From Lacrimispora indolis DSM 755 (GTDB lineage Bacteria; Bacillota; Clostridia; Lachnospirales; Lachnospiraceae): 64,000 bases of DNA. The translations under genes and the position numbers were made by a program. The DNA lies in the NCBI RefSeq assembly GCF_000526995.1, contig NZ_AZUI01000001.1, positions 1,736,001-1,800,000 of the forward strand. The letters run 5' to 3'. Below the pieces are notes generated by a model. It did not search any database, was not told where the DNA came from, and saw nothing but the letters and a program-made list of their open reading frames with translations. Within the stretch, counting starts at the first letter, position 1. Each line of letters begins with the position of its first letter. Shown here piece by piece: positions 27,371 through 36,344 of this stretch.

Positions 27371-27646
27371 ACTTTCCTCCCTTTTTTCATAATGTGTTTA
27401 CAGGCCGTTCATATTCCGTTCACATATATTTTTTATACTAAATACATAGAAAATATATGAGTCAAATTGATTAAATCGTCAAATTGCACATAGATTTTTC
27501 ATAATTGCCCCGGTTGCCTGTCAACCGGGGTCTCCTCATTTCACGAGGTTTTTCTTTGTTAAGTATTCCCATTATATCATAATTTAGTAAATTGTAAATA
27601 AGAGGACAGGAGGAAAGGATGTCATATAAACATCCCTTCCTCTCAT
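27371..27646. other. Intergenic region with two hairpins
   Basis: A perfect 9-bp stem, CCCCGGTTG/CAACCGGGG (27508-27530), lacks a T-tract on either side. A second hairpin (GAGGAAAGGATG with CATCCCTTCCTC, about 27610-27643, one mismatch) directly follows the remnant frame at 27647 on the minus strand. No gene is seen. Confidence 0.4.
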
Positions 27647-27784
27647 TTACTTCCCTAAAACATCCGCCGCTTCAACAGCAAGCTTGCTCCAACTTTTTGT
27701 CCGGATTACAAACTCCATCTTCTCTGCCCTTGCTCTTTGGGCATAAAGGCACAAGCAGGGTATTATGACGTTCTGCCTTTCATG
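27647..27784 (-). pseudogene. Possible 3' gene remnant (45 codons, no start)
   Basis: Between an in-frame stop at 27785 and TAA at 27647 the minus strand is open and ends AVEAADVLGK. No start codon with a ribosome site precedes it, and a terminator-like hairpin follows by about 10 nt. This arrangement suggests the decayed end of a gene. The family is not recognised. Confidence 0.25.
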
Positions 27785-27987
27785 CTATCTCCATAACCTT
27801 TCATGTTCAGAATAAATCCCATAAATTATGAAATAATACAATTATACTGACACAATTATAATACCCGCCTTGACTTTATTGACAGAATCATCAAAAAGAC
27901 TTAACATGAATATATTGTTTCACTTTCTTCCAGGCGGTCCGCCAGAAAACAAGGCGCTACATAGCAAATTTAAATGGAGGATTATGT

Positions 27988-30672
27988 ATGAAAAAATTTT
28001 ATAACAAGGCTATTCCGGAAACAGTCAGTGAGCTAAAAACTGACCCCCTTCAGGGATTATCCCCGCAGGAGGCAAAAAAACGGCTTGAGGAAAACGGTTA
28101 CAACCGGTTGCAGGGAGCAACGGAAAGGACCCTGCTGCAGCTGTTTGCTGAACAATTCAAGGATTTTCTTGTGATCATCCTGATTATAGCGGCCATCGTT
28201 TCCATGGTCGTGGGAATTGTTGAGGACGAAGGATTTTTTGACAGCCTCGTAATCATTGCCATCGTAATCATCAACGCTATTATCGGTGTGAACCAGGAAA
28301 CAAAGGCAAGCAGTGCACTGAAAGCCCTTAAGGAAATGTCCAGCCCTCAGGCAAAGGTGATCCGCAGCGGAAACATCGTAAAGACTCCTTCCGAGGAACT
28401 GGTATTGGGCGATGTGGTGATCCTTGACGCAGGAGATTATATTCCGGCGGACGTAAGGCTAGTGGAAAGCTTTAACTTAAAAATCGATGAAGCGGCTCTT
28501 ACCGGTGAATCAGTTCCCGTGGAAAAGAACTGTGAGAGCATCCTTCCTGAGGATGCGCCCCTGGGAGACCGTGTCAATTCTGCCTTTATGGGAACTGTGG
28601 TCACCTATGGAAGAGGCAAGGGCATCGTATCCGCAACCGGCATGGAAACCCAAATGGGCAATATTGCAGCCATGCTCAATGAATCCGAAGAGGAGACAAC
28701 CCCGCTTCAAAAGAAGCTTGACAGCCTGGGCAAGGTTTTGGGTATTGTCTGCATTGCCGTATGCGCCATGATTTTTATCCTGGGACTGATCCAGGGGGAT
28801 AAGCTTATGGAAATCTTCATGGTTTCCGTTTCTCTTGCTGTGGCCGCCATACCGGAAGGACTTACGGTGGTAGTTACCGTAATCCTTGCAATGGGCATGC
28901 AGCAGATGGTAAAATCCCACGCCATCATAAAGAAGCTTTCCGCCGTGGAAACTCTGGGAAGCACAACGGTCATTTGCTCAGATAAAACAGGCACTCTTAC
29001 TCAGAATAAAATGACCGTAGTCAAGGTATTTGACTATGAAAGAGCTTATGATGTGACCGGTACAGGCTACAGCAGGGAAGGCTCCGTCACCGTAGAAGAA
29101 GGCGGCAGGTTAACATCCAACATTATGGAACTTATAAAGGGCGCTGTACTGTGCAATGACGCAACCTATGATATAGAAAAAAGCCAGATCATCGGAGATC
29201 CTACGGAAGGCGCCATGCTGGTTTTGGGAGAAAAAACAGGCCTAAGCAAAGACCGGCTAAACGAAGAATACCGGCGGGTTCAGGAAATTCCCTTTGATTC
29301 CGACAGAAAGCTTATGTCCACATTCCATGAAAAAGACGGAGAACTGACCATTTATACAAAGGGCGCTCCGGATGAAATTTTAAAACGGTGCACCCGCATT
29401 TATAAAGATAGTGAGGTTTCGGAAATTACGGAGGCTGACCGGAAAAAAATCCTGGAAGCCAATTCCGGATTTGCAAAAAGCGCTTTGCGCGTGCTGGGCG
29501 TGGCCAACAAGACATTGGAAACTCTTGATGACTTTGACAGTCAGGAACACTCTCTTACCTACCTGGGTCTCATGTGCATGATTGATCCGCCGAGAGAAGA
29601 AGTAAAGCCGGCGGTCGACGAATGCAGGAGAGCCGGAATCCGCGTGAAGATGATCACAGGAGACCATAAGATTACAGCCAGCGCCATTGCTGCAGATCTG
29701 GGAATCATGTCCCCTGGACAAGAGGCTTTGGAAGGAGCTGAAATACAGCTTCTGTCCGATGAAGAACTGAGAGAAAAGGTCAAAACCGTTAACGTATTTG
29801 CCCGCGTTTCACCGGAGCACAAGGTACGGCTTGTGACCGCATGCAAAGCAAACGGGGAGATCGTTGCCATGACAGGGGACGGCGTAAACGATGCGCCAAG
29901 CCTTAAAAGAGCTGATATCGGCGTTGCCATGGGAATTACCGGAACGGATGTTTCCAAGGAAGCAGCCGATATGATCCTTACGGACGACAACTTTGTAAGC
30001 ATTGTTAAAGCTGTTGAGGAAGGAAGAACCATCTATAACAACATCAGAAAGGTGGTGGGTTACCTTCTTTCCTGCAACATCGGTGAGATACTTCTTATAT
30101 TTTTAGCCATGCTCTTTAACCTGCCTATGCCGTTAATGCCCATTCACTTGCTTTCCATCAACCTTATCACTGATGCCTTTCCGGCCTTTGCCCTGGGAAT
30201 GGAGGAAAAGGAACCTGGCATTATGGACCAGAAGCCAAGAGATCCCAACGAATCCATTATTGATAAGAAGATGCGTGTAACAGTTACCCTGCAGAGCCTT
30301 TTCCTGGGCATCGGCGCTTTGACCGCATTCTATATCGGTCATGTAAACTACAGAGGCGTCGAAAACGGGGAAACCATTGCCCGTACCATGTGCTTTGTAG
30401 CCCTTATTTTAGGTGAGCTCTTCCGTGCCTACTCAAACAGAAGCGAAAAGAGGTCCATATTCGGAATCCGGCTTTTGTCAAACTCCTTCCTGAATAAATG
30501 TGTAATCGCTTCCTTTGCACTTTTAGTTGTTGTGGTTTATGTGCCGCTTTTAAATACAATTTTTAGTACAGCGCCTCTTACCCTCACACAGTTAAGCGAG
30601 GCACTGGGCTTTGCGGTAGTTCCTACCCTGGGCGGCGAGCTTGCAAAGCTTATTACAAGGAAAATGAAATAG
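27988..30672 (+). CDS. P2A-type cation-transporting ATPase (calcium-type)
   Basis: An 894-residue P-type ATPase. It has an N-terminal cation ATPase domain, membrane helices M1-M2, the TGES loop (LTGESVPV, about 171), VAAIPEGL in M4, the phosphorylated Asp in CSDKTGTLTQNK, MTGDGVNDAPSLK, and helices M5-M10 with NLITDAFPAFALGME. PEGL in M4 and the N/D pattern in M6 match SERCA/PMR1-like Ca2+ (or Mn2+) pumps. It would export the cation at the cell membrane. Monocistronic, with GGAGG before the ATG. Confidence 0.93.
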   Translation: MKKFYNKAIPETVSELKTDPLQGLSPQEAKKRLEENGYNRLQGATERTLLQLFAEQFKDFLVIILIIAAIVSMVVGIVEDEGFFDSLVIIAIVIINAIIGVNQETKASSALKALKEMSSPQAKVIRSGNIVKTPSEELVLGDVVILDAGDYIPADVRLVESFNLKIDEAALTGESVPVEKNCESILPEDAPLGDRVNSAFMGTVVTYGRGKGIVSATGMETQMGNIAAMLNESEEETTPLQKKLDSLGKVLGIVCIAVCAMIFILGLIQGDKLMEIFMVSVSLAVAAIPEGLTVVVTVILAMGMQQMVKSHAIIKKLSAVETLGSTTVICSDKTGTLTQNKMTVVKVFDYERAYDVTGTGYSREGSVTVEEGGRLTSNIMELIKGAVLCNDATYDIEKSQIIGDPTEGAMLVLGEKTGLSKDRLNEEYRRVQEIPFDSDRKLMSTFHEKDGELTIYTKGAPDEILKRCTRIYKDSEVSEITEADRKKILEANSGFAKSALRVLGVANKTLETLDDFDSQEHSLTYLGLMCMIDPPREEVKPAVDECRRAGIRVKMITGDHKITASAIAADLGIMSPGQEALEGAEIQLLSDEELREKVKTVNVFARVSPEHKVRLVTACKANGEIVAMTGDGVNDAPSLKRADIGVAMGITGTDVSKEAADMILTDDNFVSIVKAVEEGRTIYNNIRKVVGYLLSCNIGEILLIFLAMLFNLPMPLMPIHLLSINLITDAFPAFALGMEEKEPGIMDQKPRDPNESIIDKKMRVTVTLQSLFLGIGALTAFYIGHVNYRGVENGETIARTMCFVALILGELFRAYSNRSEKRSIFGIRLLSNSFLNKCVIASFALLVVVVYVPLLNTIFSTAPLTLTQLSEALGFAVVPTLGGELAKLITRKMK

Positions 30673-30701
30673 CTGCGGTAAAACTGGTTCTTGAAGATGG
30701 A

Positions 30702-30775
30702 GAATACGAAAAAAGTGCGTTTCCAGACATGGTGACGCACTTTCTTCGTATCAGTATGAAACCAAAAACGAAAGC
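30702..30775. repeat. Palindromic repeat, copy A (related to 57240-57311)
   Basis: A near-perfect 17-bp inverted repeat (30704-30720 with 30735-30751, one mismatch) lies just after the ATPase gene. Read on the minus strand it matches the plus strand around 57240-57311, sharing TTTTT, CATACT, ATACGAA, and TGGAAACGCACTTT in the same order and spacing. In the second copy it adjoins IS3-family remnants, so both may derive from one mobile element. Confidence 0.55.
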
Positions 30776-30803
30776 AGGAAAGGAAACCTCTGCCTTTGAT
30801 AAA

Positions 30804-30840
30804 ACGGCCCCTGCAAAATCACAGGGACCGCTTTTACTTT
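30804..30840 (+). terminator. Terminator shared by the ATPase and DUF5107 genes
   Basis: CGGCCCCTG and CAGGGACCG (30805-30813, 30822-30830; one mismatch) followed by CTTTTACTTTT on the plus strand and by GTTTTATC on the minus strand. It can end both converging genes. Confidence 0.75.
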
Positions 30841-30860
30841 TATATTGTTATGGCCAAGGC

Positions 30861-33800
30861 TTATATCATATTCAAATACCTGATTGCGTTTAAATGAGCG
30901 TTATCCAGCCTTATGGTCTCCATGAAAGCCGCCTTTGCCCCTTCTGTATCTCCAAGCCCCATTTTCCCAAGCCCTGTAAGATAGCTGCAATGCGCCTTAT
31001 TCTTCTTATTCAGGTCTTCTTCATAAATCAGGAAATCAGGCAGGGATACGGCAAAATATTCGATCTTCATGCTGTCAGACATATGCTGCTCCCCATAGTC
31101 CAGCAGCTTATAGAATCTGGCTCTGGCCTCCACCGGTTTTCCCAGCTTTTCCTTTGCCAGCCCCTGGTAATAGATCATATCCGCAGGCTGGTCATTGTAA
31201 TACATCATGCCTGCCGGTTCATCCGTTCCCACGCCGGCCGCTTCATAGTAGGCCGTTGCTTCCTCCGCCTTTCCCAGATTCTCCATGACCACACCCAGAT
31301 AATAATTGATATGATTGTCCTTTGTTCCTTCCAGCTTCCCTTCTCCCAGATTTTCCGGATATTTCAGGGCTTTTGTTAAGTATTCTTCCGCCCTGCCCCA
31401 TTCCTTTGTTTCCATGGCCTGCCGGGCCAGCTCCACAAGGGAAACCACATACTGGGCGGTTACCTTTCCTTCCCCGCCTTCCCACGGATGGAATTTGTGG
31501 TTCATAATGAATTCATAAGCCTCATTGTAACGGCCCAGAAGATTTAAAAGGGTTGCATATTCAATCATTAAGTCGTCCCGCTTCATAAATACATCTCTTG
31601 CGGCTTCATATCTTTTCAGACGTTCCCATACCGGCATATCCAGCTTTTTGTAAAGCTGGTCCAGTTCCAGGAATACTCTGGCATCGGCCGGGTTTAAGCT
31701 ATAGGCTTTTTCCATGGCCTTTCCGGCACTTTCCCTGTCCTTTTCCTTGTTGTAATAGGCCAGTGATAAATTTCTCCACACAGTTGGAAACCGGGGATTC
31801 AGCCGGGCAGAATGCTCCCAGTAAGAAAGGGCGGTACGGTACTGAAGCTTGTCGTAAAATAAATTTCCCAGATAATAATAGGCATTGGCTCCTTCCGGGT
31901 TCTTTTTTGCAGCAAACTTTAACACCAAAATGTCCTCCAGCTTATTGGGGAAGCAGTAATCTGTGGTGCAGCCTTCGGCCTGCTTTAAGGCTTCTGCCCC
32001 GTCTATTCCCATAAGATCCTGATAAAAGGCCTTATAGTAATAGAGCATGGGCCATTTCCGGGAACACTGGTCCAGGGTCTCTACAGCAGCTTCATATGCG
32101 CCGAACTCCCCATAATGCCTGGCTGCCATTAAGTAATTTTCATGAAAGCCTCTGGCCAGCCGGCTGGTCTTTGCCCTGATTTCTTCCTGGCGGTCCGGCT
32201 CCAGATATGAGGATTCCAGCCATGATACATAATCAAAGGGATCCACCTCTAAATTCCTTGCAATGAGGGCTTTGGCCTCTTCCGTTCTGCCAAGCCTGCG
32301 CAAAAGATAGGCTTTTAAGGCTCTGGCCTTTACATTATGAGTATTCCTTACCAGTCCCTTATCTGCGAATTCCAGGGCGCTTTCATAATTACCTCTCATG
32401 GATTCGATGCAGGAAAGATAATAAAAGCCCATTTCCTGCTGCTCAACCGACCATGTGGCCTTATAGAAGGCTTCAAAAGCTTCTTCAATCTTTCCCTGAT
32501 ACCAAAGCGCCAGGCCCAGATTGTAGTAGGGCTCGGAATCGTAAGGGTTGGGATTTTTCCAGACTGCCCGTTTCAGCGCCTTCCTAAAATGCTCCTCTCC
32601 TTCCTTAAAACAGCCTCTGCGCATGAGCAGGGAGCCGTAGGCGTTATTGATGCGAATATCCCCTGGATCCCTTTTTAAGCCTTCTATGTAATAAGGATCC
32701 GGCTTATAAGTGGCGTGACGGTACTGCTCAATGTGAAGCCCAGTCAGATACAATTCTTCATTTGTCATGATCTTTTCCGGATCATCGGCCGCTTTGGCCG
32801 GGTCGGGAAGCTTTGGAATCTCCTTCTTTAAAGGAGTATAGGAAACCAGCTCCCTTTCTCCGGAAAGGACTTTAAGAGTCAGCCTTGTCTCATCCTCCAC
32901 CCCCGTATGCAGCGTCTTTTCATAAATATGAACCGGAGAAAGAAGGGTGGTTTCATCTAACAGCGTTTCCGTGCCGTAAGTCAGCAGGATCCGTGCATCA
33001 GGGTACTTCTGGGTTCCGTATGCGGCAACATGGATCTCATTTTCCCTTGTCTCTAAGTTTATGACGGCGTGAATGGAGGCGTTTTTCACGGGACCAACGG
33101 CTTTATAAGGCATGAAATACTGGGTAAAGGTTTTTTCCTCCATAGGCTTTAACCAGGTAAAATCCGGCTGGTTATCTGTGTAAACACCGGTCATCAGCTC
33201 AATGTAGGGGCCATCCTCATCGGTTAAATTCCGGTCCCAGGCCTTTCCGAAATCGCCGCAGCCCCAGGTCCACTGTTTCTTGCCAGGGGAAATGTGATGG
33301 TCGGCCACATGAAGGATTCCTGCCCTCACCTGGTAATCATAGCCTCCTACAAAGTTAAACTCACTCTTTTCCGCCATGTAGGAGGTGGGAACCGGAATGT
33401 TCTTATAGCGGGAAATATCTACGCCTTCGCTGTAGTCATGCTTATAATAAACTCCCGTTGCAATGGGGAAACGGGATACATCCCGTTTTCCATGATCCAT
33501 GACGGCGTGGACATCCGGAGGAAAAACAGACTGGGTATGATCGTTGACCGGGACCGCCGGGTTGGCCCACCATAAAAAGGTCTGGGGCATTGGCGTGGGG
33601 TTGTAAAGCTGGCCCTTTATCTCTATATAAGCCTTTCCGGGATACAGGGTGAAGCTGGCCTCCCCCTTGGTTCCATACATCTGATCCACATCACAGACCC
33701 GGCAGGTTTTGGAACCATCCTCATGTTCCAGCAACATATAATCCACAGGGGAATAGGTGGTCGGCCGGTGGTGCTGGGGCCAGTTAAATTCGATTCCGCC

Positions 33801-34136
33801 GCTGATCCAGGGGCCGCAGAGTCCTACCAGGGCAGGCTTTATAACGTGGTTATAATAAACGAAATCATATTGATTGGTTTTGTCAAAGGCCCGTTGGATC
33901 CTTCCGCCAAGCTCCGGGAGTATCATTACCTTTAAGTATTCATTTTCCAGCCAGACCGCCTGATAGGTTTTGTCCGTCCTGGTATCATGGATCTTCTCGA
34001 CAGTAGGATAAGGATAAATCTTTCCGGAGCTTCCCTGATAAACACGGCTTTCCAGAAACATCGGGTTTTTATCTGCTTCCCCCACCTCATAAGTGGGAAT
34101 GACGATGGATTCCTCCCATATTTTTACTGCTTCCAT
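30861..34136 (-). CDS. DUF5107 / tetratricopeptide-repeat protein, probably carbohydrate-active
   Basis: A 1091-residue protein without signal peptide, so probably cytoplasmic. The N-terminal 400 residues are beta-rich and match DUF5107: EYLKVMILPELGGRIQRAFDK resembles the start of galactose-mutarotase folds, followed by GPWISGGIEFNWPQHHRP with many conserved His, Trp and Asp. From about residue 450 onward the chain is a long array of TPR-like helical pairs (for example EPYYNLGLALWYQGKIEEAFEAFYKA, ANAYYYLGNLFYDKLQYRTALSYWEHSARLNP). It diverges from an AraC gene and carries AraC-type sites in its promoter, placing it in the sugar locus. Enzyme or scaffold role is not known. Confidence 0.82.
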   Translation of the reverse strand: MEAVKIWEESIVIPTYEVGEADKNPMFLESRVYQGSSGKIYPYPTVEKIHDTRTDKTYQAVWLENEYLKVMILPELGGRIQRAFDKTNQYDFVYYNHVIKPALVGLCGPWISGGIEFNWPQHHRPTTYSPVDYMLLEHEDGSKTCRVCDVDQMYGTKGEASFTLYPGKAYIEIKGQLYNPTPMPQTFLWWANPAVPVNDHTQSVFPPDVHAVMDHGKRDVSRFPIATGVYYKHDYSEGVDISRYKNIPVPTSYMAEKSEFNFVGGYDYQVRAGILHVADHHISPGKKQWTWGCGDFGKAWDRNLTDEDGPYIELMTGVYTDNQPDFTWLKPMEEKTFTQYFMPYKAVGPVKNASIHAVINLETRENEIHVAAYGTQKYPDARILLTYGTETLLDETTLLSPVHIYEKTLHTGVEDETRLTLKVLSGERELVSYTPLKKEIPKLPDPAKAADDPEKIMTNEELYLTGLHIEQYRHATYKPDPYYIEGLKRDPGDIRINNAYGSLLMRRGCFKEGEEHFRKALKRAVWKNPNPYDSEPYYNLGLALWYQGKIEEAFEAFYKATWSVEQQEMGFYYLSCIESMRGNYESALEFADKGLVRNTHNVKARALKAYLLRRLGRTEEAKALIARNLEVDPFDYVSWLESSYLEPDRQEEIRAKTSRLARGFHENYLMAARHYGEFGAYEAAVETLDQCSRKWPMLYYYKAFYQDLMGIDGAEALKQAEGCTTDYCFPNKLEDILVLKFAAKKNPEGANAYYYLGNLFYDKLQYRTALSYWEHSARLNPRFPTVWRNLSLAYYNKEKDRESAGKAMEKAYSLNPADARVFLELDQLYKKLDMPVWERLKRYEAARDVFMKRDDLMIEYATLLNLLGRYNEAYEFIMNHKFHPWEGGEGKVTAQYVVSLVELARQAMETKEWGRAEEYLTKALKYPENLGEGKLEGTKDNHINYYLGVVMENLGKAEEATAYYEAAGVGTDEPAGMMYYNDQPADMIYYQGLAKEKLGKPVEARARFYKLLDYGEQHMSDSMKIEYFAVSLPDFLIYEEDLNKKNKAHCSYLTGLGKMGLGDTEGAKAAFMETIRLDNAHLNAIRYLNMI

Positions 34137-34204
34137 TCTTAGACCTCCTTTTAAGTTCTTGCCTATACTATATAATCTTTTATCATGGTTTTCATTACCT
34201 TTAG

Positions 34205-34232
34205 TTGCTTACTAGTTTATAAAAATTGCTCT
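34205..34232. promoter_or_regulatory. AraC-type operator, 21-bp spaced direct repeat (site 1)
   Basis: TTGCT at 34205 and AAAAATTGCTCT at 34221-34232 place two half-sites exactly 21 bp apart. It lies just upstream of a weak minus-strand promoter for the DUF5107 gene (TATAGT at 34167-34172) and 8 bp before the -35 of the araC-family gene. Confidence 0.7.
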
Positions 34233-34239
34233 AATACAA

Positions 34240-34268
34240 TTGACGAATCACCGTTTTTTCTCTATAAT
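34240..34268 (+). promoter_or_regulatory. Sigma-A promoter of the AraC-family regulator
   Basis: TTGACG (34240-34245), 17 bp, TATAAT (34263-34268), about 30 nt upstream of the start codon. Confidence 0.85.
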
Positions 34269-34298
34269 GGTTTCATAAAAAGAAAGGAGGGCCTATAT

Positions 34299-35147
34299 AT
34301 GCTGTCTACAGAACGGGGGGTCATCTCAGGGTCAGATTATTATGTTTACACGCCCAGCGCCCAGGCAAAAAAAATCTTCTTATATCCCATCAACATGGGA
34401 CTTTTCCGGTACGAACCCGGCTATTCCCTTCATCGGAATTCCTATGACAGCTTCCTCATCATGTTTATCCGAAGAGGAGAATGCCAGGTGGAAACAGGTG
34501 GACGGGTCTATCATGCAGGCGGAGGGCAGGTAGTGATGTTAAACTGCTTTGAGCCTCATGCCTACTGGACAACAACGGGCTGGGAAGCGGAATGGCTCCA
34601 TTTTGACGGCATAGGTGCGGCAGGATATTATGATGCAATCCTGGATGGCGGCCCTCCTGTCATTTCCCTGAGGGATACCTACCGTCTGGAAAAATATCTG
34701 CACAAAATTTATCTGCAGTTTCGGGAATGTATTTCCGTCAAAGAGGCCTGGCTGAACAATTACATTGTTAATATTCTAACGGAGCTTTTGGTCAACAGGG
34801 ACTTTGAGCATTCAGAAAACGTTTCTTCCAGCATCATTGAGGACACCATTGCCTACATCAACGAACATTTGACTGATCCTCTTACCCTGAAGGATTTGGC
34901 GGACCAGGCTTCCTTAAGCCCTTTTTATTTCAGCCGGCTGTTTAAAAAGGAATCCGGATTCTCACCTCACGAATATGTGATCGCTGCCAGAGTCAACAAT
35001 GCCAAGTTCCTTTTAAAGTCCCTGGACATCTCCATCAAGGACATCTGCTTCAGCACAGGCTTTACCAGTGAAAGCAGCTTTTGCACCACATTTAAAAAGG
35101 TGACGGGAATCACGCCTTCCGAATACCGTTTTTCTATCAGGAACTGA
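34299..35147 (+). CDS. AraC-family transcriptional regulator
   Basis: About 282 residues. The N-terminal half is a cupin-like arabinose-binding domain (GYSLHRNSYDSFLIMFIRRGECQVETGGR, VMLNCFEPHAYW); the C-terminal half has the two AraC helix-turn-helices (LTLKDLADQASLSPFYFSRLFKKESGFSPHEYV; IKDICFSTGFTSESSFCTTFKKVTGITPSEYR). The ATG at 34299 has AAAGGAGGG 8 nt upstream; the frame from 34185 has no such site and would contain the promoter. It probably activates the DUF5107 gene, the ABC operon and galM through the shared 21-bp repeats, and may control itself. Confidence 0.92.
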   Translation: MLSTERGVISGSDYYVYTPSAQAKKIFLYPINMGLFRYEPGYSLHRNSYDSFLIMFIRRGECQVETGGRVYHAGGGQVVMLNCFEPHAYWTTTGWEAEWLHFDGIGAAGYYDAILDGGPPVISLRDTYRLEKYLHKIYLQFRECISVKEAWLNNYIVNILTELLVNRDFEHSENVSSSIIEDTIAYINEHLTDPLTLKDLADQASLSPFYFSRLFKKESGFSPHEYVIAARVNNAKFLLKSLDISIKDICFSTGFTSESSFCTTFKKVTGITPSEYRFSIRN

Positions 35148-35201
35148 AAAAAGCGCCCCTGCATTGCAGAGGCTGCTTTTTTTCATCACCAGGCAATCGG
35201 T

Positions 35202-36278
35202 TTATTCCGCTGCTTTGCCCATTACTTCCTTGTAATTTTCGGGGGTAACGATCACCGCATCTACGGCTGTCTCCTTTGGAACCTCTTTTCCGCTGATCAC
35301 ATCGTATAAAACATTGACTGAACCTGCTCCAACGGAATCAGAAGAAAAGTAGGCCGCTGCTTTCATACAAGTCCCGTCAGCTCCCTTGTTGTTCCATTCA
35401 TCCTTTGCCATATAAGCTCCCAGGCCCACTACTGTTGCATCGGCATCCAGACCTGCACTCTCCAGGGCGCGTACCGCACCGATGGTGCCTTCCTCATTGG
35501 CTCCGGTTACCAGCCATTTCTTGATTTCCGGATGAGCGGTAATCACTGAGGTAGCTGCCACATTTCCTTTGTCCGTGGTTCCGTCATAATCGGCCTTATA
35601 GATCCGCTCTTTTGCAAAATCAGGACTTACTTCCGTAAACTTATCGTATTCGCCTTCCGCCCTGGGAACACAGGAGGAAACGGTATCCATGGTCAGAATC
35701 AGCAGTCCGCATTCCGGGTCCCCTGCCAGATTATTCTCATTGGCATAATCCGCCAGCCACTGGCCGTTGGCCTCTCCGATCACATAAGCGTTAATGCCCA
35801 CCCATGGAGCGATCTTTTCTCCCGCCTCTGTCTGAAGCGCGTCATCGGCTGCTACAATAGGAATTCCTGCTTCCTCGCATTTATCAACCACCGCCTGGGA
35901 CATGGTCTGGTCCGGGATGCAGGTAACGATTCCCTTTGCTTTATTGGCAATGGCATTGTCAATTGCCTTTAAGTATTCTTCCGGACTCATCTTTGCATCC
36001 ACATAGATAAATTCATCGCCCTTTTCTTCCACTGCCTTCTGAGCCGCTGCTCCTTCGTCAATGAACCAGGTCTGATCCCCAGCCTTGTAAATCCCGTAAA
36101 CAACACCCTTTCCCTCTGCCTGAGCCTGGGTTTTTTCTTCTGTCTGGGTACCGCCTGCCGTTGTCTCTGCCGTACCCGCTGTTGTGGTTGCCTCCGCCTT
36201 TTCATCGGAAAATCCGCTGCAGGCTGTCAACCCCATTGCCATTGCTGCCGCCAAAATAATTGCTGCTGTTTTTTTCAT
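35202..36278 (-). CDS. Sugar ABC transporter substrate-binding lipoprotein, AraF-like
   Basis: A lipoprotein of 358 residues: signal peptide with lipobox LTACS (Cys20), then a Thr/Glu-rich linker, then a type I periplasmic-binding fold from about residue 58 (VVYGIYKAGDQTWFIDEG). KGIVTCIPDQTMSQAVVDK, IVAADD, HPEIKKWLVTGANEEGTIGAVRA and VDAVIVTPENYKE follow E. coli AraF more than ribose or galactose proteins. L-arabinose or D-galactose is therefore the likely ligand. It is the last gene of the ABC operon. A single TTGCTCT is present upstream (36305-36311). Confidence 0.87.
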   Translation of the reverse strand: MKKTAAIILAAAMAMGLTACSGFSDEKAEATTTAGTAETTAGGTQTEEKTQAQAEGKGVVYGIYKAGDQTWFIDEGAAAQKAVEEKGDEFIYVDAKMSPEEYLKAIDNAIANKAKGIVTCIPDQTMSQAVVDKCEEAGIPIVAADDALQTEAGEKIAPWVGINAYVIGEANGQWLADYANENNLAGDPECGLLILTMDTVSSCVPRAEGEYDKFTEVSPDFAKERIYKADYDGTTDKGNVAATSVITAHPEIKKWLVTGANEEGTIGAVRALESAGLDADATVVGLGAYMAKDEWNNKGADGTCMKAAAYFSSDSVGAGSVNVLYDVISGKEVPKETAVDAVIVTPENYKEVMGKAAE

Positions 36279-36344
36279 GATTTGAAACCCTCCTGTTTTA
36301 GTTTTTGCTCTATCTTAAGAAAACCTGCCGGTTTTCCGTGGACG

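Noticed and set aside
36305..36311. Single TTGCTCT upstream of the AraF-like gene
   Set aside because: There is no second copy 21 bp away and the position is inside the operon, so it may be chance.
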